Source: Actinacidiphila bryophytorum
GTDB taxonomy: Bacteria > Actinomycetota > Actinomycetes > Streptomycetales > Streptomycetaceae
Direction of reading: 5' to 3'
Assembly: GCF_016916835.1 (NCBI RefSeq)
Contig: NZ_JAFFIX010000004.1
Location: 124,001 to 188,000, forward strand
Length of the DNA: 64,000 nt
The notes under the pieces were generated by a model. That model saw nothing but the letters and a program-made list of their open reading frames with translations, ran no database searches and was not told where the DNA came from. Made by a program: the position numbers and the translations under genes. Below are positions 43,548 to 51,596 of the stretch, piece by piece. The stretch's first letter is position 1. Every line of letters begins with the position of its first letter.

Positions 43548-43904
43548 GCGGTACTGCTGGCCCAGATCGACGCCGGCGGGGTGGGCCTGAACCTGCAGGC
43601 CGTGTCCGTCGTGATCATCTGCGAGCCGCAGGTCAAACCCACCATCGAGCACCAGGCAGTGGCCCGCGCCCACCGGATGGGACAGGTGCGCCCCGTCCAG
43701 GTTCAACGGCTGCTGGCCACCACCGGCGTGGACCAGCGACTGCTGGGAATCCTGGAGAGCAAGTCCCGGCTGTTCGACGCCTATGCGCGGCGCGGCGACG
43801 TCGCTGATGCGACACCCGACGCCGTCGACATCTCCGACGGTTCGCTGGCCCGCCGGATCGTCGAGGAGCAGCAGCGGCTGGCAGGTGCACCCGAGCCGAT
43901 GTAG
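43548..43904 (+). pseudogene. SNF2-type helicase C-terminal fragment
   Basis: It reads the last helicase motifs of a SNF2/DEAD-like protein: AGGVGLNLQAVSVVIICEPQ (motif V region) and ARAHRMGQVRPVQVQRLLA (motif VI, with the HRMGQ arginine-finger site). Everything upstream, including the ATP-binding core, is missing; a stop codon lies directly in front. Such helicases occur in phage-defence and restriction islands, so this may be the tail of a lost island. It ends about 48 nt before an arm block. Confidence 0.75.
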
Positions 43905-43951
43905 CAGGGAGAACCCGCTGTGCCCCCTGCATCCCAAGTCGGCCCGTTACC

Positions 43952-43996
43952 CGGTTGCAGTTCTGGTTGCATTCACCTTCGTCCAGCCCCGTCCGC
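43952..43996 (+). repeat. integrase arm-type repeat block (TTGCA class)
   Basis: CGGTTGCAGTTC and TGGTTGCATTCA direct repeats, then CGTCCAGCCCCGTCCG. It is the best-preserved TTGCA-class block and nearly matches the one at 120. It precedes att scar 6. Confidence 0.65.
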
Positions 43997-44067
43997 ACTG
44001 GGACGTCCCGAGAGCTCCGCCGCAGTTCAGGACTTCCCTGGCCCTGGCCGGACCCGGGTACGGCCAG

Positions 44068-44121
44068 TTGGAAAGCGTGTTGGGGGCAACCCCTCACGAG
44101 TTCGAATCTCGTGTCCTCCGC
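44068..44121 (+). repeat. tRNA-Ser(GGA) 3' half, att scar 6
   Basis: TTGGAAAGCGTGTTGGGGGC to the acceptor strand, with a single A-to-G change (GTGTCCTCC). No 5' half and no terminator copy follow. It is the right-most copy and may mark the outer end of the whole array. Confidence 0.8.
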
Positions 44122-44820
44122 ACCCGCACACGGAGGGGCTGCCCGGGCACATCCACGTGCTGGGTGGGTCACGGGGCCGGTCAGGCGCAGCCGCCGAGTG
44201 GAGTCGCGTAGGCAGATGGTTTCCGGATGGAACAGCGACCGACCGCTTGGGACGGACGTGGAAGCCGCGTTGTCCGGGCTGCTTGCGGACGATGGCCACC
44301 TTGCGGGGCAGGCCTGTGCCCGCAGCGCAGGGCTTCAGCCCGGCGGGGAGCCGTTCCATATCTCGGAGCTGCACACTATGGCGCTCCGACGCCGCAGAAA
44401 ATCTGTAGCGGCTGAGGTAGACATTGACGCCGAGGAGGGTTAGTGTCTTCTGCGTGGCCTGAAAGTCCGTGAGGCGCGGCAGGGACGAACTGCCGCGCAA
44501 GCAGTTCAATGCAGGAGAGGTCCGGCAGTGCAGTGGCGGAGCCAGATACAGGAGGGTTCCCTCGCTGGCTGCCGGGCCGAGCGACTCGGAGGTCGCACAG
44601 CAGTAGCGTTGCCGGCAAGTGCACGTTGATCGAAGAGGTAAGGAGCAGAACGCCATCAGGATCGCCCGGGTCGGGACGATGTCCGCCCGGGTACCGCAGG
44701 CCCCGGATTGGAAGGTGGTCCCCGGTCACGCAACCGCGATCCCCGCAGCCCCACCCCCCGTGGGCGGCCTGCGGAAGAAGAAGGCCGGTGCAGTCAACCG
44801 GTAGATGGTGTTGAAAGCTC
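44122..44820. other. gap right of the last scar
   Basis: No gene is firmly supported. A 61-codon frame at 44619-44804 ([20 protein letters not shown]) ends 16 nt before a strong hairpin and could be a small gene, with AAGGAG inside it, but I recognise no family. The frame ending at 44443 is also unassigned. Confidence 0.35.
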
Positions 44821-44853
44821 GGGGCCCGAGCGCCGGTAAGGCGCTCGGGCCCC
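44821..44853 (+). terminator. strong hairpin in front of MerR gene
   Basis: GGGGCCCGAGCGCC and GGCGCTCGGGCCCC form a perfect 14-bp stem with loop GGTAA. It lies 27 nt before the MerR start. It either terminates upstream transcription or acts as an attenuator in the MerR leader. Confidence 0.6.
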
Positions 44854-44880
44854 TCGATGCGTCCCCGGAAGAAGAGGTCT

Positions 44881-45216
44881 GTGCCCCCTAGCAGTGCCAG
44901 CGCCGCCGACAAGTTCGACGACGACGACTATCCCGCTTACACCATGGGCCGAGCTGCCGAGATGCTCGGTGTCACGCCGGCCTTCCTGCGCGCGTTGGGT
45001 GAACACCGCTTGATCACCCCGCTGCGGTCCGAAGGCGGTCACCGCCGCTACTCCCGTTACCAGCTGCGTATTGCCGGCCGGGCTCGCGAACTCGTCGACG
45101 CCGGCACGCCCATAGAGGCGGCCTGCCGCATCATCATCCTTGAGGATCAGCTCGAGGACGCCCAGCGCATCAACGAGGAACTGCGCGGTCACGGCCAGTC
45201 GAATCCCTCGGCCTGA
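44881..45216 (+). CDS. MerR-family regulator
   Basis: A 111-residue small MerR protein (HspR-like size). The HTH is YTMGRAAEMLGVTPAFLRAL, the wing contains GGHRRYSRYQ, and a short dimerisation helix follows (IILEDQLEDAQRINEELRGH). It lacks an effector domain. GTG 44881 follows AAGAGG. It lies beside the SCO5918-family gene, DEAD-box helicase and CspA, a group I recall together in S. coelicolor, so it may serve a cold- or stress-response cluster. Confidence 0.82.
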   Translation: MPPSSASAADKFDDDDYPAYTMGRAAEMLGVTPAFLRALGEHRLITPLRSEGGHRRYSRYQLRIAGRARELVDAGTPIEAACRIIILEDQLEDAQRINEELRGHGQSNPSA

Positions 45217-45368
45217 TCGCCGTTCGGCTGCCGGACGGGCCGAGCGCTCCGAGGCGCAGACACGTGTCGGCCCAAGTACGGTCCGTCCAGCGGCGGTTCA
45301 CCGGGCGGCGGAACGCCCCGGGCACAGCGGTGCGACGGCCGTGACGGCTGCTTGACCGCCCGCCGGGC

Positions 45369-45704
45369 TCACATCCGACCGTAGGCGAGGCGGACGGGCT
45401 GCTGCCTGCCGAGCATGGCGGAAGCTCGCTGGTAGGGGTCGGCCACGGGAGCGGGTCCGGCGGTGGGGTGCGGGCGGCAGGTGAAGCCGAGGCGGGTCAT
45501 GGCTCTCAGGACTTCCACGGCGCTGAAGTCACGGCGGTCCTGGCGGGTGATGATCTGGCCGACCTGTTTGGCCGGGTAGTGGTGTCGTCCGATGATGACG
45601 AGGTCGAGGTCGTCGGTGACCAGTTCGGGCTTGACACCCTTCATCGATTCCAGCACGCCGTTCTTGGTCAGGTCGAACGGGAAGCGGGCGATGACACAGC
45701 GCAT
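45369..45704 (-). CDS. SCO5918-family protein
   Basis: A 111-residue conserved streptomycete protein. It begins MRCVIARFPFDLTKNGVLES and has KQVGQIITRQDRRDFSAVEV, both typical of the family. No catalytic motif or signal is seen; its function is unknown. It is downstream of the DEAD-box helicase on the same strand and always linked with it in what I recall, so an RNA-related role is possible but unproven. Confidence 0.8.
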   Translation of the reverse strand: MRCVIARFPFDLTKNGVLESMKGVKPELVTDDLDLVIIGRHHYPAKQVGQIITRQDRRDFSAVEVLRAMTRLGFTCRPHPTAGPAPVADPYQRASAMLGRQQPVRLAYGRM

Positions 45705-45921
45705 GATGCCTCACAGGGAAGGAGCGGGCCGGGTGGTGCAGTACGGGGCTGTGGGGGCGTTCAGTGGGAAAGAGCGAACGCGCCCGGGTCGCTGCCGCGC
45801 TCTTCGAGCGTCCGGCGGCGCATCGGCGGGTGCATGCGGACCAGTGTCAAGAGGTGCCGCCCGCAGAGACGGAGGAGAGGGAAGTGATGGGTCGGTTTCC
45901 TGCTCTTCCTGATCTTCCTGA

Positions 45922-47430
45922 TCACGAAGGCTCCAGGCCGCCACGCCGGATTCGGCCGCCCGGGCGGGCGTAGGGCGCGGCGGCCGAAGCGGGCCGGCGT
46001 CGGCCGCGTGAGGCGGCGCCGCGCTTGCGGCGCGGTTCGACCGTCGGCGCGGTGATGATGACGGGGATGCCGGAGGGGGTTTGTGCGCCGGTGATGCGAT
46101 GCAGGGCCTCTTCGCCGACGCGGACCTGCGTGGTTTGCGGAACGATGCCGACCGCTGCCATCAAGCGGGCCATGCTCCGCCGCTGGCTGGGCGTGACCAG
46201 GGTGACGACGCTGCCGGACGCGCCGGCACGGGCTGTGCGTCCGCCGCGGTGGAGGTAGTCCTTGTGGTCCGTCGGCGGATCGACGTTGACGACGAGATCG
46301 AGGTTGTCGACGTGGATTCCGCGCGCGGCGACGTTGGTCGCCACCAGCACGCTGACATGACCCGTTCTGAAGTGCGCCAGCGTGCGGGTGCGCTGCGGCT
46401 GCGACTTCCCGCCGTGCAAGGACGCGGCCCGCACCCCGCTGTTCAGCAGACGTTCGGTCAGGCGGTCGACGGCGTGCTTGGTGTCCAGGAAGAGGATCAC
46501 GCGGCCGTCGCGTGCGGCGATCTCGGTGGTGGCCGCGTCCTTGTCGGCGGCGTGGACGTGGAGCACATGGTGCTCCATCGTCGTGACCGCGCCGGCCGAG
46601 GGGTCGACGGAGTGCACCACGGGGTCGTGGAGGTAGCGGCGCACGAGCAGGTCGACGTTACGGTCCAAGGTGGCGGAGAACAGCATGCGCTGCCCTCCGG
46701 GCCGCACCTGGTCGAGCAGGGCGGTGACCTGCGGCATGAATCCCATGTCCGTCATCTGGTCGGCCTCGTCGAGGACCGTGACGGCCACCTCGTCGAGTCG
46801 GCAGTGGCCGCGATCGATCAGGTCCTTGAGGCGCCCGGGCGTGGCGACGAGGACCTCGGCGCCATGGCGCAGAGCGGCCGTCTGCCGACCGATCGGCATC
46901 CCGCCCACGACCGTGGCCAGCCGCAGGTGCACGGCGCGGGCGTAGGGGGCGAGCGCGTCGGTGACCTGCTGAGCCAACTCGCGGGTCGGTACGAGGACCA
47001 GCGCGAGCGGCTGTCCGGCCTCGGCACGCCGCCCGGCTGTACGGGCCAGCAGGGCCAGGCCGAAGGCGAGCGTCTTTCCCGAGCCGGTGCGTGCCCGGCC
47101 CAGGACATCGCGACCGGTAAGGGAGTTCGGAAGCGTCGCCGCCTGGATCGGGAACGGCACGGTCACGCCCTGCGAGCCAAGTGCCGCCACGAGCGTTCCG
47201 GGCATGTCGAGGTCTGCGAACCCCTCGACTGCGGGGAGCGCGGGGCTGATCGTCCGGGGGAGGGCGAACTCGCCCTGCGCCCGGGCGGGTCGCATGACTC
47301 CGCGGCCACCGGAACGGGCCGGACCGCCGGGACGGCCCGCCCTCGGCGAGCCGGAGTGACTGCTCTTCCCCGAGCCGGCGTTGCCATCACGGGTGCGGGA
47401 GGAGCGGCGATTCGTGCCTGTGCGGTTCAT
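45922..47430 (-). CDS. DEAD-box RNA helicase
   Basis: A 502-residue ATP-dependent RNA helicase. The Q motif region precedes Walker A ARTGSGKT; then come PTRELAQQV, TPGRLKDL, DEAD in VLDEADQM, SAT, and in domain 2 VATNVAARGIHV and HRGGRTARAG. Flanking N- and C-terminal Arg/Gly-rich tails bind RNA. It unwinds structured RNA, useful in the cold. ATG 47430 follows GGAAGG. CspA lies upstream on the same strand and may be co-regulated. Confidence 0.92.
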   Translation of the reverse strand: MNRTGTNRRSSRTRDGNAGSGKSSHSGSPRAGRPGGPARSGGRGVMRPARAQGEFALPRTISPALPAVEGFADLDMPGTLVAALGSQGVTVPFPIQAATLPNSLTGRDVLGRARTGSGKTLAFGLALLARTAGRRAEAGQPLALVLVPTRELAQQVTDALAPYARAVHLRLATVVGGMPIGRQTAALRHGAEVLVATPGRLKDLIDRGHCRLDEVAVTVLDEADQMTDMGFMPQVTALLDQVRPGGQRMLFSATLDRNVDLLVRRYLHDPVVHSVDPSAGAVTTMEHHVLHVHAADKDAATTEIAARDGRVILFLDTKHAVDRLTERLLNSGVRAASLHGGKSQPQRTRTLAHFRTGHVSVLVATNVAARGIHVDNLDLVVNVDPPTDHKDYLHRGGRTARAGASGSVVTLVTPSQRRSMARLMAAVGIVPQTTQVRVGEEALHRITGAQTPSGIPVIITAPTVEPRRKRGAASRGRRRPASAAAPYARPGGRIRRGGLEPS

Positions 47431-47691
47431 ACGGAACCTTCCTTGATGCGGCACACATCAAGGAATTTCCGCAGCGATGAGCAGCGCGGAGAATCGCAAG
47501 AATTGGCCGGGTGGAACGCGAGAGAGAAACTTGACCGCGTGCGGTATGCGAGGCGCCTGCGGAAAGGCGGCCGCGATGGTGACGCGTCACCGGGGAGCTT
47601 CGGCCGTAGGACGGCCGGGGTGTGTTCCTCCGCCCCTTCGGGGCACGTCGGGTGTGGCGACGTACAGCTTCGTCGCCGCGGGAACGCAACC

Positions 47692-47721
47692 GGGGCCCGC
47701 ACCCCGAAGGATGCGGGCCCC
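47692..47721 (-). terminator. cspA terminator
   Basis: GGGGCCCGCA and TGCGGGCCCC pair in a 10-bp stem, 24 nt past the cold-shock gene stop. It separates cspA from the helicase gene. Confidence 0.7.
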
Positions 47722-47744
47722 AGCAGCGAGTTGTGTCAGGCGCG

Positions 47745-47948
47745 TCAGGCGGGAACGATGTTCTCGGCCGTCGGGCCCTTCTGGCCCTGCGCGATGTCGA
47801 AGTTCACCTTCTGGCCTTCGAGCAGCTCACGGAAGCCCTGGGCGGCGATGTTCGAGTAGTGGGCGAACACGTCAGCGCCGCCGCCGTCCTGCTCGATGAA
47901 GCCGAAGCCCTTTTCCGCGTTGAACCACTTCACGGTACCTGAACTCAT
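47745..47948 (-). CDS. cspA: cold-shock protein
   Basis: A 67-residue CSD protein, an RNA chaperone. The RNA-binding motifs are KGFGFI (RNP1) and DVFAHY (RNP2), and the protein begins [16 protein letters not shown]. Length and ends match the family exactly. GAAGGAG lies upstream of ATG 47948. About 200 nt of A/T-richer sequence upstream (47949-48200) may be a long structured 5' leader as found on cold-shock mRNAs. Confidence 0.95.
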   Translation of the reverse strand: MSSGTVKWFNAEKGFGFIEQDGGGADVFAHYSNIAAQGFRELLEGQKVNFDIAQGQKGPTAENIVPA

Positions 47949-48429
47949 GTCATTCTCCTTCGGGGCAGTGCACCGGCATCCGCACGATGCGAATACCGTG
48001 TCGCCGCGATGATTATCCCGACCGGAAAAGACCGGAAATTACCAGGAATTTTCAGTGGCGCGAACGCCGGCCGAAAACCTGAAGCACTGGGAACCACAAC
48101 TGCAACTGGGACGACAGTAGCACGTCGAAGCGGGCCGAGCGGGCCGAGTAATTCCATTACGGCCGCCGCGAAAGTAAATCTGTGCGCGCGTCCGGCTAAA
48201 TTCTGGATCAGCCGGAACAGGTTTTGAGGTGGTCGGAGCACAGAATCCCGGGAGAAATGATGTCGCGCCCGGCCTCGTCGCGCCCGGCCTCGTCGCACCC
48301 GGCGTTGCGCCCCCGACTGCGCAGCAGGGCTTGGGGAAGAGCGAGCCTGGGCAGTGCCGCGAACAAGCGATCGACCCTCGCGTACGGAAAGGCGTTGAGC
48401 CCGCGGCGGGCGGGCCGGAGACTGTGGTC
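47949..48429. other. cspA leader and divergent intergenic region
   Basis: The region is lower in GC than its surroundings near 47990-48200, fitting a long cspA 5' leader on the minus strand. At 48262-48303 a 15-bp unit (CGCGCCCGGCCTCGT) repeats nearly three times. No gene is supported. Confidence 0.4.
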
Positions 48430-48886
48430 ATGGATGGCCCGAACTTCACGGCACCGCCGCCGGGTCCTGAGCCTGACGCTGTGGACGCCTTCCTGTCCGG
48501 CGTCGATCACGCCGTGAACAGCAACACCCTGCTGCTTACGGCGGTCTGCGATGTGCCCGTCACGGCGGACAACCGGCAGGCTGTCCTGCGCGCCTTCCTG
48601 CGCAGTGCCCTGTTCGAGCAGCTCATGCGTGCCGCCGACCGGGACCGCGGGTGGTACAACCTGGCGGACGGGTATGACGACCAGCACTGCGAACGGCCGC
48701 TGTTGCGGGCCGGCGTGGTCCTTCGCCGCAGTCAGCCCGGACTTCCTGCGCTACACCGGGTATTACGGCGATGAGGAGGAGGAGCCGCTGCGGCAGGTGT
48801 ACTTCGACGGAGGTGACAGCGACACCGCTACGTTCATCCACCGGGACCGTACCTTCCACATGCTGCTGACGAACGGCTCGCCGTGA
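48430..48886 (+). pseudogene. hypothetical protein, frameshifted
   Basis: The first frame (from ATG 48430) reads AVNSNTLLLTAVCDVPVTAD and ALFEQLMRAADRDRGWYNLA. Near 48715 coding appears to move to another frame, which reads SPDFLRYTGYYGDEEEEPLR and ends at 48886 with LLTNGSP. Together this would give about 150 residues. The family is unknown. One inserted or deleted base in nature or in assembly would explain the break. Confidence 0.5.
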
Positions 48887-48988
48887 GAGGCCCGGGCACG
48901 TCCCGTGCCCTGGTTATGGTTGGGCCAGCGGTGGCTTGCGGCGCGAACGGGTGGAGATCCGCAGGCCGGCAGGGCAGGGAGGATCGGG

Positions 48989-49381
48989 ATGGGGATGGAC
49001 CAGGCGGCTCTTGAAGCCGCCCTCCACGAGGCCGAGCAGCGGCTGCAGGCCGCCGTTCGATCAGGTGATGTGCAGGCGTTGGACCAGCTCCTGGACGACC
49101 GCGTCGTCTACACGGGACCGGACGGCAGCAGCATGACGAAGGAGGAGGACCTGGCAGCGCACAGGTCCCGGACCCTGGCCGTCGAGGTCTTCGACCAGCA
49201 GGACCTGGACGTGATCGTGGTGGGCTCCACCGGAATCACCCGCGTACTGGCCGGGGTTGAGGGCACCGCGGGAGGACAGCCCTTCACGGCGCGTCTCCGC
49301 TACACCCGCACCTGGGTGCACGTCGACGGCACCTGGCGCGTCCTCGCCGCCCACGCCGGCGCTGCCCCGGATCCCGGGTAA
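48989..49381 (+). CDS. SnoaL/NTF2-like protein (DUF4440)
   Basis: A 130-residue protein of the nuclear-transport-factor-2 fold. The cone helix EAEQRLQAAVRSGDVQALDQ is followed by LLDDRVVYTGPDG and sheet strands ending TRTWVHVDGTWRVLAAH. Members are small-molecule isomerases, hydrolases or binding proteins; the role here is unknown. ATG 48989 is preceded by AGGGAGG. It is convergent with the gene at 49284, which overlaps its end if not frameshifted. Confidence 0.8.
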   Translation: MGMDQAALEAALHEAEQRLQAAVRSGDVQALDQLLDDRVVYTGPDGSSMTKEEDLAAHRSRTLAVEVFDQQDLDVIVVGSTGITRVLAGVEGTAGGQPFTARLRYTRTWVHVDGTWRVLAAHAGAAPDPG

Positions 49382-50144
49382 AGGCCCCGAGGCGAAGTCG
49401 GCCCGCCCAACGGCCCGCCCGCCCGGGTACGGCCGACTCCGGCGGGCTACCAGGGGAGGGGGTCGGGGCGGCGGGTCCACCACCAGGCCGCGTCGTGCAA
49501 CCCGCGGGATCCCAAGCGTCCGCCATCGTCTGTACGAGCTGTTCCCACGCCCCCAAGCAGTCTGCGGCCGTCCGGTACTGGGCGCCGATGTCGTCGGTTC
49601 GGCCCGTTCCCAGGGCGTCCAGAGCCGTGGCGAACCGGTCGCTGGTCGGAGTGGGCTTCCGCTGGTATCGCACGATTTCGGGAAGTCGGGTGACCTGGGC
49701 GTTCGGTAGGTCGGTAACAGGGGCCTCGACGGCATCGACCTTGTAGCCGGCCGTTTCATCGTGCGGGTCCTCGCCCGGGTCGAGCAGTCGGGCACGGGTG
49801 ACCGTACCGTCAGCCGCCGCGAGACTGGGGACGCCCTGCAGAAACTCCTCCGCCGGGTAGAGGACCGAGTGACCAAGCATCCGCGCGAGCGCGGCGGCGA
49901 GTTCCGGCACACTCGGCTGCGGCTGAACACTGTCCCTGACGTAGATGTCCAGGGACGTCCGCACATCGCCCCGGAGGGTTTCCGTCCCGCAGAGCACCAT
50001 CGCGTCCCAGTGCCGCGTGTTCTGGTCGGTTTTCTCGTCAGCCACGTCGACATCGCTCACGGGGACCCGGAAGCACTGGGCGAGTGCTTCGGCAACGACT
50101 CTGGTGCTCAGGGGCTCGGTGACGAGCAGGTTGTAGTCAGTCAT
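49284..50144 (-). CDS. hypothetical, possible immunity protein
   Basis: A protein of up to 286 residues. Residues 1-210 look authentic (MTDYNLLVTEPLSTRVVAEA, then KVDAVEAPVTDLPNAQVTRL). The remaining tail is Arg/Pro-rich noise that overlaps the convergent gene by 98 nt. In another frame the same region reads GLHDAAWWWTRRPDPLPW and stops at 49447, a credible C-terminus, so a frameshift near 49510 is likely. Its ATG overlaps the stop of a decayed polymorphic-toxin tail (TGATG), the usual toxin-immunity layout, but no immunity family is recognised. Confidence 0.55.
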   Translation of the reverse strand: MTDYNLLVTEPLSTRVVAEALAQCFRVPVSDVDVADEKTDQNTRHWDAMVLCGTETLRGDVRTSLDIYVRDSVQPQPSVPELAAALARMLGHSVLYPAEEFLQGVPSLAAADGTVTRARLLDPGEDPHDETAGYKVDAVEAPVTDLPNAQVTRLPEIVRYQRKPTPTSDRFATALDALGTGRTDDIGAQYRTAADCLGAWEQLVQTMADAWDPAGCTTRPGGGPAAPTPSPGSPPESAVPGRAGRWAGRLRLGAFTRDPGQRRRGRRGRARCRRRAPRCGCSGDAP

Positions 50145-50612
50145 CAGTACGTCCCATCGTAAACTGCCTGGGCTTTCAGGATCGCGTCCGGGTTGTTGAT
50201 GAAGCGCGGAACTCCGCCCGCCCGGCCGCGATCTCGGCGATGTCCTGATTGACTTGCTGCTCGTACCCGCGCAAGATCACCGTGTTTTTCTCGTCGACAT
50301 TCCCGGATGCTGCGCCAGAAATGGTGTGTCGTTTGTTCGGCAGCCGCAGTGATTTACCTTTCGCAGGCCCCTTTACCGACTCGGAAACGGGAAAAGCCCC
50401 TTTCCGGGGTCGCCGCCGCCGCCCGCCCCGGTGCGCATGACCATGCCGAGGTCGTCGCGGCCGGCCGCCGGGCCGCTGGGGAGGGCCAGGCCGGGTTGGA
50501 AGTCCGGGAGGTGGAGGCTCTCGAGCAGGCCCTGGCGGCCGCCGTTCTGGGCGATGGTCTTGGAGCCCTGGGCGGCTGTTCCAGAGCGGTGACAAACGGC
50601 CCGTGCGGGGGC
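50144..50612 (-). pseudogene. polymorphic-toxin C-terminal remnant
   Basis: Three frames together read one protein tail: GRQGLLESLHLPDFQPGLAL and DDLGMVMRTGAGGG, then KRHTISGAASGNVDEKNTVI with RGYEQQVNQDIAEIAAGRA, then PRFINNPDAILKAQAVYDGT followed by TGA. The last pieces resemble short C-terminal modules of Rhs/LXG-type toxins. At least two frameshifts and the loss of the N-terminal part make it non-functional. The stop overlaps the ATG of the gene at 50144. Confidence 0.5.
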
Positions 50613-51518
50613 TCAGCGGAGCAGCCAGCTCAGCAGGGCCGTCGCCGTGAACACCGCACCTGACGCCAGGCTGACCGCGCGCAGGGTCAGCCACCTGGGG
50701 GGTTCCCGGGGAGGGGGGACCGGTGCCAGCAGGGCGTCCGCGAAGGCCTGTGCGGTCGGCGGCCGGTCCGCCGGGTCGACGGACATCGCGGTCCGCAGCA
50801 GCAGGGCGGTGCCCGGCGGCAGTTCCCGGCCGGCCGGCGGCGCGGGCAGCGTCGACGCGGACGGCTGGTCCGTGATCAGGGCGGTGGCGCGTCCGCCCGG
50901 GCCGAACGGCTTCTGACCGGTGAGCAGTTCGTAGGTGACGACGGCGAGCGCGTACACGTCGGCCCTCCCGTCGAACCCGCCGGTCTGGAAGGCCTGTTCT
51001 GGCGCCATGTACGCGGGTGTGCCGGTGGTCACCGTCAGCCCGGACGCGTCGGCCAGCTGCTTGGCGCTGCCCAGGTCCGCGACCAGCACCGCGGCGGGCG
51101 TGGAGCCGGTGGCGAGCAGCAGGTTGGACGGTTTGACGTCGCGGTGCACCACGCCCGCCTCGTGCAGGACCTGCACCGCGAAGGCCGCCTCCGCGGCCAG
51201 CCGCAGCGCCTCCTGCGGGCCGCACTGCCCGACCCGGTCGGCGAGGGTGCCGCCCCGTACGTAGTCCATGACGAAGTAGGGCCGGTCCTCCTGCACGCCG
51301 ACGTCGTGCACCCGGACCACCCGCGGGCTGGCGATCCGGCGCAGGAGCCGCGCCTCGGCCAGGAACCGCTCGCGCACATCGGCGTTGGCGGCCCAGTTCT
51401 CGGCCAGCACCTTGACCGCGACCTCGGTGTCGAGCTCCGGGTCGTAGGCCTTCCAGACCGTCGCGAAGGAGCCCGCCCCGAGCCGGTCCAGGAGGAGGTA
51501 ACGGCCGAGCTTGCGCAT
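50613..51518 (-). CDS. Ser/Thr protein kinase (Pkn type)
   Basis: A 301-residue eukaryotic-like kinase with a short cytosolic kinase domain and one C-terminal membrane helix (SLASGAVFTATALLSWLL). The Gly loop is GAGSFATV (14-21), the ATP lysine K36, catalytic loop HRDVKPSN (D127), metal site DLG (148-150, replacing DFG) and APE (172-174). No extracellular sensor follows the helix. ATG 51518 was chosen over the longer frame, which is antisense to the divergent sigma gene. It lies back to back with an ECF sigma factor that it may control. Confidence 0.88.
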   Translation of the reverse strand: MRKLGRYLLLDRLGAGSFATVWKAYDPELDTEVAVKVLAENWAANADVRERFLAEARLLRRIASPRVVRVHDVGVQEDRPYFVMDYVRGGTLADRVGQCGPQEALRLAAEAAFAVQVLHEAGVVHRDVKPSNLLLATGSTPAAVLVADLGSAKQLADASGLTVTTGTPAYMAPEQAFQTGGFDGRADVYALAVVTYELLTGQKPFGPGGRATALITDQPSASTLPAPPAGRELPPGTALLLRTAMSVDPADRPPTAQAFADALLAPVPPPREPPRWLTLRAVSLASGAVFTATALLSWLLR

Positions 51519-51596
51519 GTGGCAGCATTCTGCCGGAACCGCGGGGGGCGGAAAACACCTGTTCGGCGAGTGGGACGCACGCGGCAGGTACGCGGC

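Noticed and set aside
238..44121. Calling the tRNA-Ser copies functional tRNA genes
   Set aside because: All six lack the acceptor 5' strand, D arm and anticodon 5' stem; only the 3' half is present.
46081..47859. A 592-residue plus-strand protein opposite the DEAD-box helicase
   Set aside because: Antisense shadow; it also crosses the cspA gene and terminator.
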